NCBI GenBank assembly: GCA_001599355.1
Contig: BCGQ01000006.1
Coordinates: 310,001-374,000, forward strand
Direction: 5' to 3'
DNA length: 64,000 bases
From: Nakazawaea peltata
Taxonomy: Eukaryota; Ascomycota; Pichiomycetes; Alaninales; Pachysolenaceae
A program made the position numbers and the translations under genes. This document shows positions 48,561 through 57,607 of the stretch, piece by piece. The notes under the pieces were generated by a model that worked only from the letters and a program-made list of their open reading frames with translations, searched no databases and was not told where the DNA came from. How positions within the stretch are numbered: the stretch's first letter is position 1; the number at the start of each line of letters is the position of its first letter.

Positions 48561-49997
48561 ATGAACGACCCAGTAGAAAAAGTCTTCGATACAACTTACT
48601 CCTTCTATTTGAGGTCCCTGAGAGCCGCAACCTCCACCCTAGACTTCATCCAAGACAAGGCATCGCAGATCGGAGACTCCCTCAACGAAACTGACTTCTC
48701 GTCGTACATATTTTCAAATGACGACGGATCTGCATCTCTTACTGCCGCAGCTGACAATGCATCTGGTTTTCGGATCGGAATTGGAATGCTGCAGATCGAT
48801 CTCACCAACAAATTGCATGTGCTCGGTTTAGTCACCGGATCATCGCTTGCTCTGGTTTATATGTGGAATCGGTTCTCCGATCATCAGGATCAGCTCCATA
48901 TCAATTCCAGGTACAAACTTCGTTCCCGAAATGGACGCAAATATAGAAGGGCCAACAAACTATACAATGGAGCAAGATACGAGACCGTTCTCGTGATTGG
49001 AAATCCACTCAATCCTTCGATCCAAAGGTTGATCAACGACTTGAACCAACGTGGATTCATCATTTATGTCACCGTGAGCTCTGAGAATGAATTGAAAGTG
49101 GTGGAACTGGAGGATTCCTCCGATATCAGACCGTTACTGATCTCATATGAATCGATCAAGACCGTCAAGGAACTGTTGGACAATTTCAAGACATTGTTGT
49201 CGACTCCCGTCTTGCCATTTGCCAATGCTGATGAACATTACTTGAATTTGAAAGCCGTGCTAGTCATCCCTGATTATAATCATTTCCCTAAAGGTCTCAT
49301 TGAGGAGATTCCACTCATGGAATGGGAGAGAGTGTTGAGGGGGCAATTCCTCAAATTCACCAGTCTTTTTTACAATGGGTTAATCCAGATAATACGTGAT
49401 AGCAATAAGCTGAAGAAACAGATCGAGAAGATAAACAAGATCTACACAGATGATGAAGATGAAGAGCCAGAATCTAAGCCTGACTACAGTGAATTATATA
49501 ATATCGGAGGGGATACCAAACTTGTGTTTATAAATTTCATCAATGACCTGAATCGAAAGGTGAAGAATTTCCATTTCCTGGAACTGATGTCCATCTCTTT
49601 GAAAGAACAACTATACAATGCATTATATTCGGATATTCAACATATGAGTCGGTTTGATATACCTGAACAAGACTCATGGTACAAAAGATGGTTTTTCCGT
49701 CGTGCGAAGTCACCTCATTTCATCAATATTTCTCATTTGATCGTCAACTACTCTCCGTCAAGACCACTCGGTTCAATGTATTTGTCACAAGAATCTCAAT
49801 ACATTTCATCACCAAGATTGGCTCATCAGAAACTCTTCTGTCAAATCTCTCAACTTTGGACTCGTCTCATGACTCATCTCTCAATGTACCACAGATCCAA
49901 TAAAATCAATTCCACAAGATTACACCAACAAATTTTCGATATGATTTACTCCACCAAAGATTTACCCAAGACAGTCAGATTTGGTCCGTCTTCCTGA
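48561..49997 (+). CDS. DUF1776 family protein (degenerate short-chain dehydrogenase fold)
   Basis: 478 residues. A membrane-prone segment at about residues 87-103 (LHVLGLVTGSSLALVYMW) follows a soluble N-terminus. The recognisable core is ETVLVIGNPLNPSIQRLINDL then RGFIIYVTVSSENELKVVE and SSDIRPLLISYES, the signature I recall for fungal DUF1776 proteins. They have a Rossmann-like SDR fold, but no intact glycine-rich Gly-x3-Gly-x-Gly or Tyr-x3-Lys motif is seen here, so oxidoreductase activity cannot be claimed. Its stop directly abuts the stop of convergent PTR3 (0 bp). Cellular role unknown. Confidence 0.65.
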   Translation: MNDPVEKVFDTTYSFYLRSLRAATSTLDFIQDKASQIGDSLNETDFSSYIFSNDDGSASLTAAADNASGFRIGIGMLQIDLTNKLHVLGLVTGSSLALVYMWNRFSDHQDQLHINSRYKLRSRNGRKYRRANKLYNGARYETVLVIGNPLNPSIQRLINDLNQRGFIIYVTVSSENELKVVELEDSSDIRPLLISYESIKTVKELLDNFKTLLSTPVLPFANADEHYLNLKAVLVIPDYNHFPKGLIEEIPLMEWERVLRGQFLKFTSLFYNGLIQIIRDSNKLKKQIEKINKIYTDDEDEEPESKPDYSELYNIGGDTKLVFINFINDLNRKVKNFHFLELMSISLKEQLYNALYSDIQHMSRFDIPEQDSWYKRWFFRRAKSPHFINISHLIVNYSPSRPLGSMYLSQESQYISSPRLAHQKLFCQISQLWTRLMTHLSMYHRSNKINSTRLHQQIFDMIYSTKDLPKTVRFGPSS

Positions 49998-52145
49998 TCA
50001 GCATATTAATTTACATCTAGTTATATCATGGTTCTGAGAGGTTCCTGCGGTGAAATCCTCAATATATAATACCCCCTTCCTATCTAAGATGAATAATTTA
50101 TAACCTTCTTTATCGAACCGGAGTGTAGCCAGTTCCCTCATTCTATAAGCATTAGTAACTTCCAGTACTATGACGATTCTTTTATTTTCATTGTCTCCCA
50201 TATGAGGAGAACTCATCAAATACACTACTCCATTACGATCTAAGAACAGTACCAGGTCACCTCTAGGACTTACTTCCAGTTTATGAATCGAAGACCCCAC
50301 TTCATCCACTCGGAGGAGCATCACCGGTTGCAGAATCCCCTGGATACTTGTGATTGACGAGATTTTGGTGTCGATGATGATCGGAGGAGCATTGAACAGT
50401 ACACTTGTGATCAGCATCCATCTGTTATCTGGGAAGAACAGCAAATCGGTGACTCCTTCACTTTCTAGAGAGGTGTCTAATGACCGGAGAGATTTCATCA
50501 CCAATTTGGGCTCGTCCGGATTCACAAGTGAGATCACTACAAACCTTGACTCTAAGGCCGTCGAACATGACAAGTACACGGAGTTAGGGGAGAATTTGAG
50601 GATATTAATAGGATCTCTATAAGGAAGAGTGATCGTTATCGACGTCACATCAAACCTTATAGGATCTGGACGACCCAATTTCAAAAGCACAATGAGCAGT
50701 TGTTCCAGTTGAGTTCGTTTATCCCGCCCTGTTATCCCCACACTCACAAACTTCTCATTACGAGATATATCCACACATCTAATAGGGAATTTGGAACAGT
50801 ACGTGTATACACATTGACCGCGTTGTCTTAAGTCGAAGATCCGAAGAAGTCCCCGTGTCCCTGCCACCACCAAAAGATTATCCGAGAGTTTGCAGTACAA
50901 ATGTTCCCAATGAAGTAACTTCTCCACCAAATCTTGTTCCTCTTCCCCCTTTGGCGAGATATGGTTCTGATTGCTCGACGCCACCAAGCTTTGGACGGAT
51001 TGCTTTTGTAATGACTCCATGTTGGGACCGTATTCGCCCGTGGATTTACTGACACAGAACAATTGAGGGGGTTCCGAGGGCTGCTTCGGATTCAAAGTAT
51101 AAACCTCGAATTTCTTCTCGGTTAATAAGACGAATTTGGATAAATTGGGCGAAATGTCTGTGCCTATGAATAATTTGGAGTAACGCCCCTTTAAGAAGAA
51201 TTTGGACGAGCGGGTAGAATGCTGGATCTGTTTGCGGAAGAAGGGGAAGTTCTTCGCGTATAATAACTCGCGGTCGGCGACACTCTCTGTAGGATTAAGC
51301 ACATGCTGGTCATCTTCAGGAGGCATAATGTGAGTTTGAGTGCGTATGGCGTCGGTCAAATGGGAGATCCGTTGCTGCTGCAGGTTCTGTGACAGTTTTT
51401 CTGACACGGGTCTGTCAGTGTGCGGGGATTGTAAAGTGGCCGAGTCGGTCATTTCGACGATCCAGTCGCCGACGTTACTTTCTCCTGGTGATGAACTAAT
51501 TGGTGCATCCAGCAGGAGGGTAGGAGGAGGTTGGCTCAGTATTTGAAGTGATACTGGAGATGAAGAGTGACTCTCTGGTGTGTCGGAAGGTTGTTTTTGT
51601 AATTCATTCAATGCTTCATGAAATGCAGTCAATAATGACATTTTTGGGACTGGGACTTTCTTGGCAGATGAACGTCTCCGCAGTCTTTGCATAGATTCTC
51701 TACGTTTGATTAGTACAGGAGATGATGATTGTTCAGATAAGACGTCACTTTTGGCTGACCAAGATTCCAGAATTGGTACTGACAGCGTCAGGGGCAGGAA
51801 CAGCAGTGTCAGTGTCACCGACTGTGTCACTGCCGGTGTCACTGACCCATCTTGTCCTCCAACCCATTTCTGATATTCCCCATACAAAGTCCTCAACTGC
51901 GGCACAGAATTCAACATCTTCGCATGTTGTGTAAAGCAAACAGGACATGTTATCTCCTCCCGTTGGTGGATCCGTTGAAGTTGTTCGTACAATGTCTCCG
52001 AAATGATGTTTCCACATGACAATACAATGGCATCTGCAACCATTTCATATACGATTTGATTTGACTCCGGGGCAAATCGCGCAGGCATCGTTAGAATGAG
52101 TTCCAATGAGTTTAACAAGGCCACAGGGGCTTGCTGTGAAGTCAT
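49998..52145 (-). CDS. PTR3: SPS amino-acid sensor component Ptr3
   Basis: Peripheral plasma-membrane scaffold of the Ssy1-Ptr3-Ssy5 sensor, which activates Stp1/Stp2 in response to extracellular amino acids. 715 residues (678 in S. cerevisiae). The N-terminus has a U-box/RING-like segment (YEMVADAIVLSCGNIISE, ITCPVCFTQH) missing most zinc ligands. A disordered middle precedes the conserved KNFPFFRKQIQHSTRSSKFF and DISPNLSKFVLLTEKKFEVY block, which starts a WD-like propeller (LLRIFDLRQRGQCVYTY). The frame opens at a TTG; in-frame ATGs occur at 52223 and 52145. I chose 52145, close to where conservation begins. Abuts the DUF1776 gene. Confidence 0.8.
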   Translation of the reverse strand: MTSQQAPVALLNSLELILTMPARFAPESNQIVYEMVADAIVLSCGNIISETLYEQLQRIHQREEITCPVCFTQHAKMLNSVPQLRTLYGEYQKWVGGQDGSVTPAVTQSVTLTLLFLPLTLSVPILESWSAKSDVLSEQSSSPVLIKRRESMQRLRRRSSAKKVPVPKMSLLTAFHEALNELQKQPSDTPESHSSSPVSLQILSQPPPTLLLDAPISSSPGESNVGDWIVEMTDSATLQSPHTDRPVSEKLSQNLQQQRISHLTDAIRTQTHIMPPEDDQHVLNPTESVADRELLYAKNFPFFRKQIQHSTRSSKFFLKGRYSKLFIGTDISPNLSKFVLLTEKKFEVYTLNPKQPSEPPQLFCVSKSTGEYGPNMESLQKQSVQSLVASSNQNHISPKGEEEQDLVEKLLHWEHLYCKLSDNLLVVAGTRGLLRIFDLRQRGQCVYTYCSKFPIRCVDISRNEKFVSVGITGRDKRTQLEQLLIVLLKLGRPDPIRFDVTSITITLPYRDPINILKFSPNSVYLSCSTALESRFVVISLVNPDEPKLVMKSLRSLDTSLESEGVTDLLFFPDNRWMLITSVLFNAPPIIIDTKISSITSIQGILQPVMLLRVDEVGSSIHKLEVSPRGDLVLFLDRNGVVYLMSSPHMGDNENKRIVIVLEVTNAYRMRELATLRFDKEGYKLFILDRKGVLYIEDFTAGTSQNHDITRCKLIC

Positions 52146-52333
52146 TGTGATGCTGATGAGTGGTGTGAGTTGAAATGTTGTGTGCCCTTTTATGGAGTGT
52201 CGCGGTGACAGTGCAGGGCACATTTCGAGCCGAAAATGAAAAACTGACTGGCACAAATAAATGGGCGAAAAAAAAATCAAACTTCGAAACGGTTCAAGAT
52301 CAAGAAGGTGAACTGTTTAAGAGATAGTTGAAC

Positions 52334-53991
52334 ATGTCTCAATATGCAGGATTCCGAGTGCTTTTGGTCTTAAAAGATGGCCAGAAAGTCAAAGGATTAG
52401 TCAACCAAGTTGTGGATAAAAAAATCCATTTATCAGATGGTAAGTTACGACCCTTTGTGTGAGTGACACAGAGTTGAAATACTGACAGAGAACAGCTAAT
52501 GCTCCTGGAGTTGCTAAAAACCAAGATTACGTGGTCAATGGAGATCAAATCCTGGATTTGGTGGTATTAGAGTTGCCTCAGAAAAAGAAGAACTCGAAAA
52601 AGAACAAGAAACTGAAGGAATTACTCCCTAGCTCGATGTCATCCAATGGAAGTTCGGCAGTTCAATCTCCAAAGCAAGATACCCTGATATTAAAGAAGAA
52701 CAAATCGAAGAAAAGAGATGAACAAGTGGATTGGGAAGAACCTTCATCAACTACAGAGTTACCTGAGTTTGATTTCCAAGGAAATTTGGCCAAATTCGAC
52801 AAAAACTCGGTCTTCGCAGAGTTGTCTCTGCAAGATTCAATCGACCCATCCCAAAGATTAGTAGGACATAACAAGAACTCGAATGTTTCGACTCCACAAC
52901 AGGATGTCCGTAAACAGAACTACGAGAACAATGAGATGGTGAAAACCGGATCGAATTGGCAAGAAAATTGGGATCAAATCAAAGTGGATGATCAAACTGC
53001 TATTGAAAGATTGACTCAACAATTAAACCAACAACAAGAACAAAAGACAAGACAGCAGTCGGTCCGTATGTCGACCTCAACTCCAAGTAATAGTAGTGTA
53101 TACTCCATGGTGAAAAGTGGAGAGAAGGACAAGTTGCCCTTGGCCTCTCCAATCAACCTTTTGGAGATCGAAAGATTGGCCCAAGATGAATATTTCTACA
53201 GTGCTCAATTGTTACTGGAGAATGCTGGTAGTGGGTTGAGTTCTGTCGTCATTGACATCTTCGGAGGTACTCTGACCAGTAGAATTGATCGTGGAAGTGA
53301 CTCGGCTTCCAGATTCAACGTCAATTCTCCACCTTTGATCTTGTTGTTAGTCTCAAATAATAGAACCGGTGCTAAAGTCTTGAGTGCCGGTAGACATTTG
53401 TCTAACCGTGGCTTGAGAGTGATCAGTTTGTTCATCAATGAGGATGACGAGATCGACGAGTTGCTTGCTACGGTCTCGGAACAGTTACAATTGTTCGAGA
53501 TGTACGGAGGGAAATGTGTCTACAATCTTTCTCAATTGACTAATTTATTGAAGAAGGTTGACTCTCCATTAGAATTGATTGTGGACGGATTACAAGGATT
53601 TGATGCTAATATCTCTGATTTGTTGGAGTCTGAGTTAGCTAAAGCCATTGAGGTTATCCATTGGGCCAATAAACAACCATGTCATAAATTATCTATTGAT
53701 ATTCCATCTGGAATCGACTCAGGTTCGGGACTTTTAGTAGATGTCGAACATATTTCGGACTCGGCCGAACCTTGTTACATACAATCAAAATATGTAGTCA
53801 GTATGTGTTTACCCCTTGCAGCTGTCATCCATTCTTATGGGAATGGACTTCTTAGTGGGAACATTCATTATCTTGTTGATACGGGAGTACCTAATAAATT
53901 ATATCAAAGGGGATCATTAAGGAAATTTGATAGAAATTGGTTTGGATCTAAGTCGACTGTTAAGTTGGATGTTATTTTAAAAAGCGAATAG
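52334..53991 (+). CDS. EDC3: mRNA decapping enhancer Edc3 (two exons)
   Basis: P-body scaffold that binds Dcp2 and stimulates decapping. Exons 52334-52439 and 52496-53991, 533 residues (551 in S. cerevisiae). The N-terminal LSm domain begins MSQYAGFRVLLVLKDGQKVK and is interrupted by the intron after IHLSD; the junction codon is GCT (Ala). It continues NAPGVAKNQDYVVNGDQILD. The FDF motif is LPEFDFQGNLAKFDKNSVF (about residue 110), followed by the RLVGHNK segment. The C-terminal YjeF-N (Rossmann) domain is about 260-533, with AQLLLENAGSGLSS, DGLQGFDANISD and IDIPSGIDSGSG. The gene starts 189 bp from the divergent PTR3 start. Confidence 0.92.
52440..52495 (+). other. EDC3 intron
   Basis: 56 nt. 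Donor GTAAGT, branch point TACTGAC (52480-52486, one change from TACTAAC), acceptor CAG ending at 52495. It interrupts codon 36 after its first base. Confidence 0.85.
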
Positions 53992-54635
53992 TAATAAAGA
54001 TTAGAGTGATAAATTGTAGACAGATTCTTGTGACAGTATATTTTGATGACACTACATTCTTATGACACTACATATATTTTCAGAAACTTAAAAATACAGT
54101 AGTAAAATATGTAAGAATAAACGGAAATGTCCGAACGTAAGATACTAAAGGGGGTTAAGATGAGATCGGCCATTAAAGTATATCAGCACAATATACCAGA
54201 ACAATTTACCCTATGTACTCAACTCTTGCCCTTATTGCTTGCCCCTGTTAGCCCTGCCTGTCTGCTTATCCACCCTGCGTATCCGCCCTCCCTAGTCATT
54301 GCTCCCAAAACGGAAATGGCTGACACCCTCGAAAACGCAACTTCCAAAACCGAAGTGTCACTCGCAATAACGAAAACTTTGCCCTTCCCAAAACAGTAAA
54401 TTAACAAATTTTGACTACAAAAATAAAACAAAAAACAACCAACGCCAACTCGCCTCTAACAAATACAAAAGAGAAGCTGTAAAGAAGCAAGGTTGAAATA
54501 CGTGAAGATCCGAGGTTGGGCAATTCGCTTTGGAGAGAGATTGTGTTCCCCTTGATTGATTGATTACATCGACTAATACCGTTTGAACCGACGTGTTTTC
54601 ACCATCTTGCTCTCACCCATCGGCGTCTATAAGAA
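53992..54635. other. Intergenic region EDC3-VAC8
   Basis: 644 bp upstream of VAC8. The open frame 54127-54399 is rich in Leu/Pro without a domain and is probably chance. TGACACTACAT occurs twice near 54046-54070. Nothing else recognised. Confidence 0.5.
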
Positions 54636-56276
54636 ATGGGATTCTGTTTCAGTTGTATGAAAGGGTCCGGGTCGGGAGACTCGGCTAATCCAACTTTGTT
54701 AGCTGATAACGAGCGTGAGGCCATCTCTCTGTTGTTGCATTTCTTGGAAAATAGACCTGAAGTTGACTTCTTCGGAGGTAGTCCTTTGAAACTGTTAAGT
54801 ACTCTTGTCTACTCCGATAATGTGGACTTACAAAGAAGCGCCCTGCTCCTGTTTGCGGAAATTACCGAGAAAGACATCAAAACTGTCGATAGAGATGTAT
54901 TGGAACCTATATTAATCTTATTACAAAGCAATGACCTGGAGGTACAAAGAGCAGCCTGTGCTGCCTTGGGAAACTTGGCGGTTGACAATGATAACAAAAT
55001 ATTGATCGTTGAAATGGGTGGTTTGGAACCTTTAATCAAACAAATGATGTCTTCGAATATCGAGGTACAGTGTAACGCGGTTGGATGCATAACAAACTTG
55101 GCTACTCAAGATGATAATAAACTGAAAATTGCCCGTTCTGGTGCTTTGGTCCCATTGACAAGGCTAGCTAAGTCGAAGGATTTGCGTGTCCAAAGAAATG
55201 CCACTGGAGCTTTATTGAACATGACTCACTCTTTGGAGAATAGACAAGAATTGGTTAATGCTGGACTGGTACCGGTCTTGATTCAGCTTTTGTCAAGTGA
55301 TGACCCTGATGTTCAGTATTATTGTACTACTCTGTTATCCAATATTGCTGTAGATGAGGTGAATAGGAAGAAATTATCTGTTAGTGAACCTAAATTGGTC
55401 TCTCAATTAGTTCAATTGATGGACTCTGTCAGTCCAAGAGTCCAATGTCAAGCTACATTACTGTTAAGAAACTTGGCTTCCGATGCTACTTATCAATTGG
55501 AGATCGTTAGAGCCGGAGGTTTACCTAATTTGGTGACACTTTTACAATCGACTCATCAACCATTGGTCTTAGCTGCCGTTGCATGTATCAGAAATATCTC
55601 TATTCATCCATTAAATGAAGCCTTAATAATCGAGGCTGGCTTCTTGAAACCTTTGGTCACCTTGTTGGACTACACCGAGAGCGAAGAAATCCAATGTCAT
55701 CTGGTTTCTACTTTACGTAACTTGGCCGCCAGCAGCGAGAGGAATAGAAAACTGTTATTAGACGCTGGTCTGGTAAGTAAATGTAAAGAGTTGGTTTTGA
55801 AATCACCAATCTCAGTTCAAAGTGAAATTAGTGCATGTTTCGCCATCTTACTGTTGGCAGACGACTTAAAATCACAATTATTGAAGTTAGATATCATCGA
55901 CGTCTTAATTCCTTTGACATACAGTAACAATGGAGAAGTTTGTGGAAATCTGGCCCTGGCCCTGGCCAATTTATGCTCTAGAATCGATGATTATTCGATC
56001 ATTTTGAAATCCTGGACAGAACCAAAAGGTGGTATCTTTGGATTCTTAACTAGATTCTTACAAAGTGGTAACCCTACATTTGAGCATATTTCATTATGGA
56101 CCATTGCCCAATTGTTGGACTCGGAGAACAATGAGATCATCAATAACTTGAAAATCTCAACTTTGAAACAACAGATTGGAAGTATCCGTCAAACTCACTT
56201 ATCCAACGATACTGAAGTAGAAGGAGGCGAAGATATCTTAAATTTAAGTGAGCAAATCTTAACTTCGTTGAATTAA
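54636..56276 (+). CDS. VAC8: Vacuolar armadillo-repeat protein Vac8
   Basis: Lipid-anchored vacuole-membrane scaffold for vacuole inheritance (Vac17), nucleus-vacuole junctions (Nvj1) and autophagy (Atg13). 546 residues (578 in S. cerevisiae). The N-terminus [10 protein letters not shown] offers Gly2 for myristoylation and Cys4/Cys7 for palmitoylation. About eleven armadillo repeats follow, with near-identical family stretches such as [51 protein letters not shown] and [14 protein letters not shown]. At least eight CTG codons fall on alanines of S. cerevisiae Vac8 (for example codons 70 and 72 in QRSA-A-L-A-FAEITEK, and [21 protein letters not shown]). This is the best evidence in the window for CUG-Ala decoding. 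Confidence 0.97.
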   Translation: MGFCFSCMKGSGSGDSANPTLLADNEREAISLLLHFLENRPEVDFFGGSPLKLLSTLVYSDNVDLQRSALLLFAEITEKDIKTVDRDVLEPILILLQSNDLEVQRAACAALGNLAVDNDNKILIVEMGGLEPLIKQMMSSNIEVQCNAVGCITNLATQDDNKLKIARSGALVPLTRLAKSKDLRVQRNATGALLNMTHSLENRQELVNAGLVPVLIQLLSSDDPDVQYYCTTLLSNIAVDEVNRKKLSVSEPKLVSQLVQLMDSVSPRVQCQATLLLRNLASDATYQLEIVRAGGLPNLVTLLQSTHQPLVLAAVACIRNISIHPLNEALIIEAGFLKPLVTLLDYTESEEIQCHLVSTLRNLAASSERNRKLLLDAGLVSKCKELVLKSPISVQSEISACFAILLLADDLKSQLLKLDIIDVLIPLTYSNNGEVCGNLALALANLCSRIDDYSIILKSWTEPKGGIFGFLTRFLQSGNPTFEHISLWTIAQLLDSENNEIINNLKISTLKQQIGSIRQTHLSNDTEVEGGEDILNLSEQILTSLN

Positions 56277-57607
56277 TTATTGTAACCCTAATAAATTTGG
56301 TGTTGTTCCTCAAAATCGTAAACCGTTTCCTTAGTAAAATATGCTTATCGGCCCCTATTATCCAATAGCTGCAGGTTTTGACAAGTGTCTCAAATTCCTA
56401 CGGAAATTTCAAACAAAAATACGTGAAACTTTAAGTCCTTAAGGACAATAAATATTTTTTCGGACGCCTGGATCAGCTGAGACTTGAGATTTTGGGTAGT
56501 GCAACATTAACGTAGACTTTATTATGCGACTATAGGATCAACGGATGTCCGAGATTGCAAGGGAACCTCAAAGTTTAACCGCAGCGGTAACTGAATCCGA
56601 CTGTTATTCGCATGGATAAGGACTTATTGGGACATAACACACCCGGCACTAGTGCGCAAATCTTGCCGCATTATTGTTGAATTTCAAGTACATCAAGAGT
56701 GGAGAAACGATGCGCAGTTGGGCGACAACGGACGGCAAGGCAAGCCCTTTCTTTGAAAATATCCCTGTAATTGCTGCCTTGAGTCTATTTTACGCTTACA
56801 CCCGAGATATTGCAGGCCATATTATCAGACGAGACTAACATTGATCTATCTTTCTAATTATAAGCTTTTTTTTCTTGTTGGGTATCATATCCGCTCAGCT
56901 CACCCAATTTAAGGTTTTGTTACTTAGATATTCTCTCTCCAATATTACTGCACGGATTTAATGTCGCAACATACTAGGAAAAGCACATTTCAATCAACCT
57001 GGTTCTCCCCCCTTTTTTTGGTTTCTAGTCCCGTGCAGACTTTTTCTGCGCATGCCGATTATCTACTAGTCTTATATTCTTGGCCTCTTCTTTGAGTGCT
57101 ACTGTAGTAGCCTTTGTGGCATTGTCTTGATTTTTCCTGTGAAATCAAGATTCTACTTGCCATTTTGAGATGAGTCAAGTGCAGTAAGAATACGACTTTT
57201 GGAGGTCATTCCTTTACCGGGATTTAATCCGACTTGTGGGCCGAAACTGTTCTTGCACTTCATAGAAGTGGACAATGTCGGAGCAAATGAAATCCGAAGT
57301 CAGTCTTTCCACCCTTCCCAGCTCTCCTCAAGCTAAACCCGTCCCCTCTTTAACACCCCCTACCCTCTCAACTGCCAAGCTGTCATCCTGCATGAACATA
57401 AAGTGGTTTCAAACCCACCTTTGCTAGGGAATTATTCCCCAAAACGGTATTATGATCTCCAAACGGCCAGACCATCCACCCGTTGTCACCCTCCCCTGGC
57501 TCAGTATGGATATTTCTCCGTCCCAAACACACAAAAGAAAAAAACTACTGAATTCGGATGTCCGTTAAAAGAAGTAAAATAAATTAAATACTGTATGTAA
57601 AGGGGTC
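56277..57607. other. Unexplained 1.33-kb gap between convergent genes
   Basis: VAC8 and the MYB gene both end here, so no promoter for either is expected, yet the gap is far longer than at the other convergent pairs in the window (0 to about 350 bp). Composition is mixed and not simple repeat. A GTGCAGA-CTTTT-TCTGCGC hairpin is at 57033-57051. T-runs that could end Pol III transcripts are at 56867-56874 and 57013-57019. I tried to match U1, U2, U4, U5, U6, 5S, SRP and RNase P cores by eye and found none. A candidate small reading frame is listed separately. Confidence 0.5.
57275..57427 (+). CDS. Candidate 50-residue Ser/Pro/Thr-rich small protein
   Basis: ATG to TAG frame whose first 40 residues have a coding-like, Ser/Thr/Pro-rich composition (MSEQMKSEVSLSTLPSSPQA, then KPVPSLTPPTLSTAKLSS). 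This could be a short gene, a 5' exon, or chance in the long VAC8/MYB gap. No family recognised. Confidence 0.18.
   Translation: MSEQMKSEVSLSTLPSSPQAKPVPSLTPPTLSTAKLSSCMNIKWFQTHLC

Noticed and set aside
54127-54399. 90-codon open frame between EDC3 and VAC8
   Set aside because: No domain, low-complexity Leu/Pro composition, lies in the expected VAC8 promoter.
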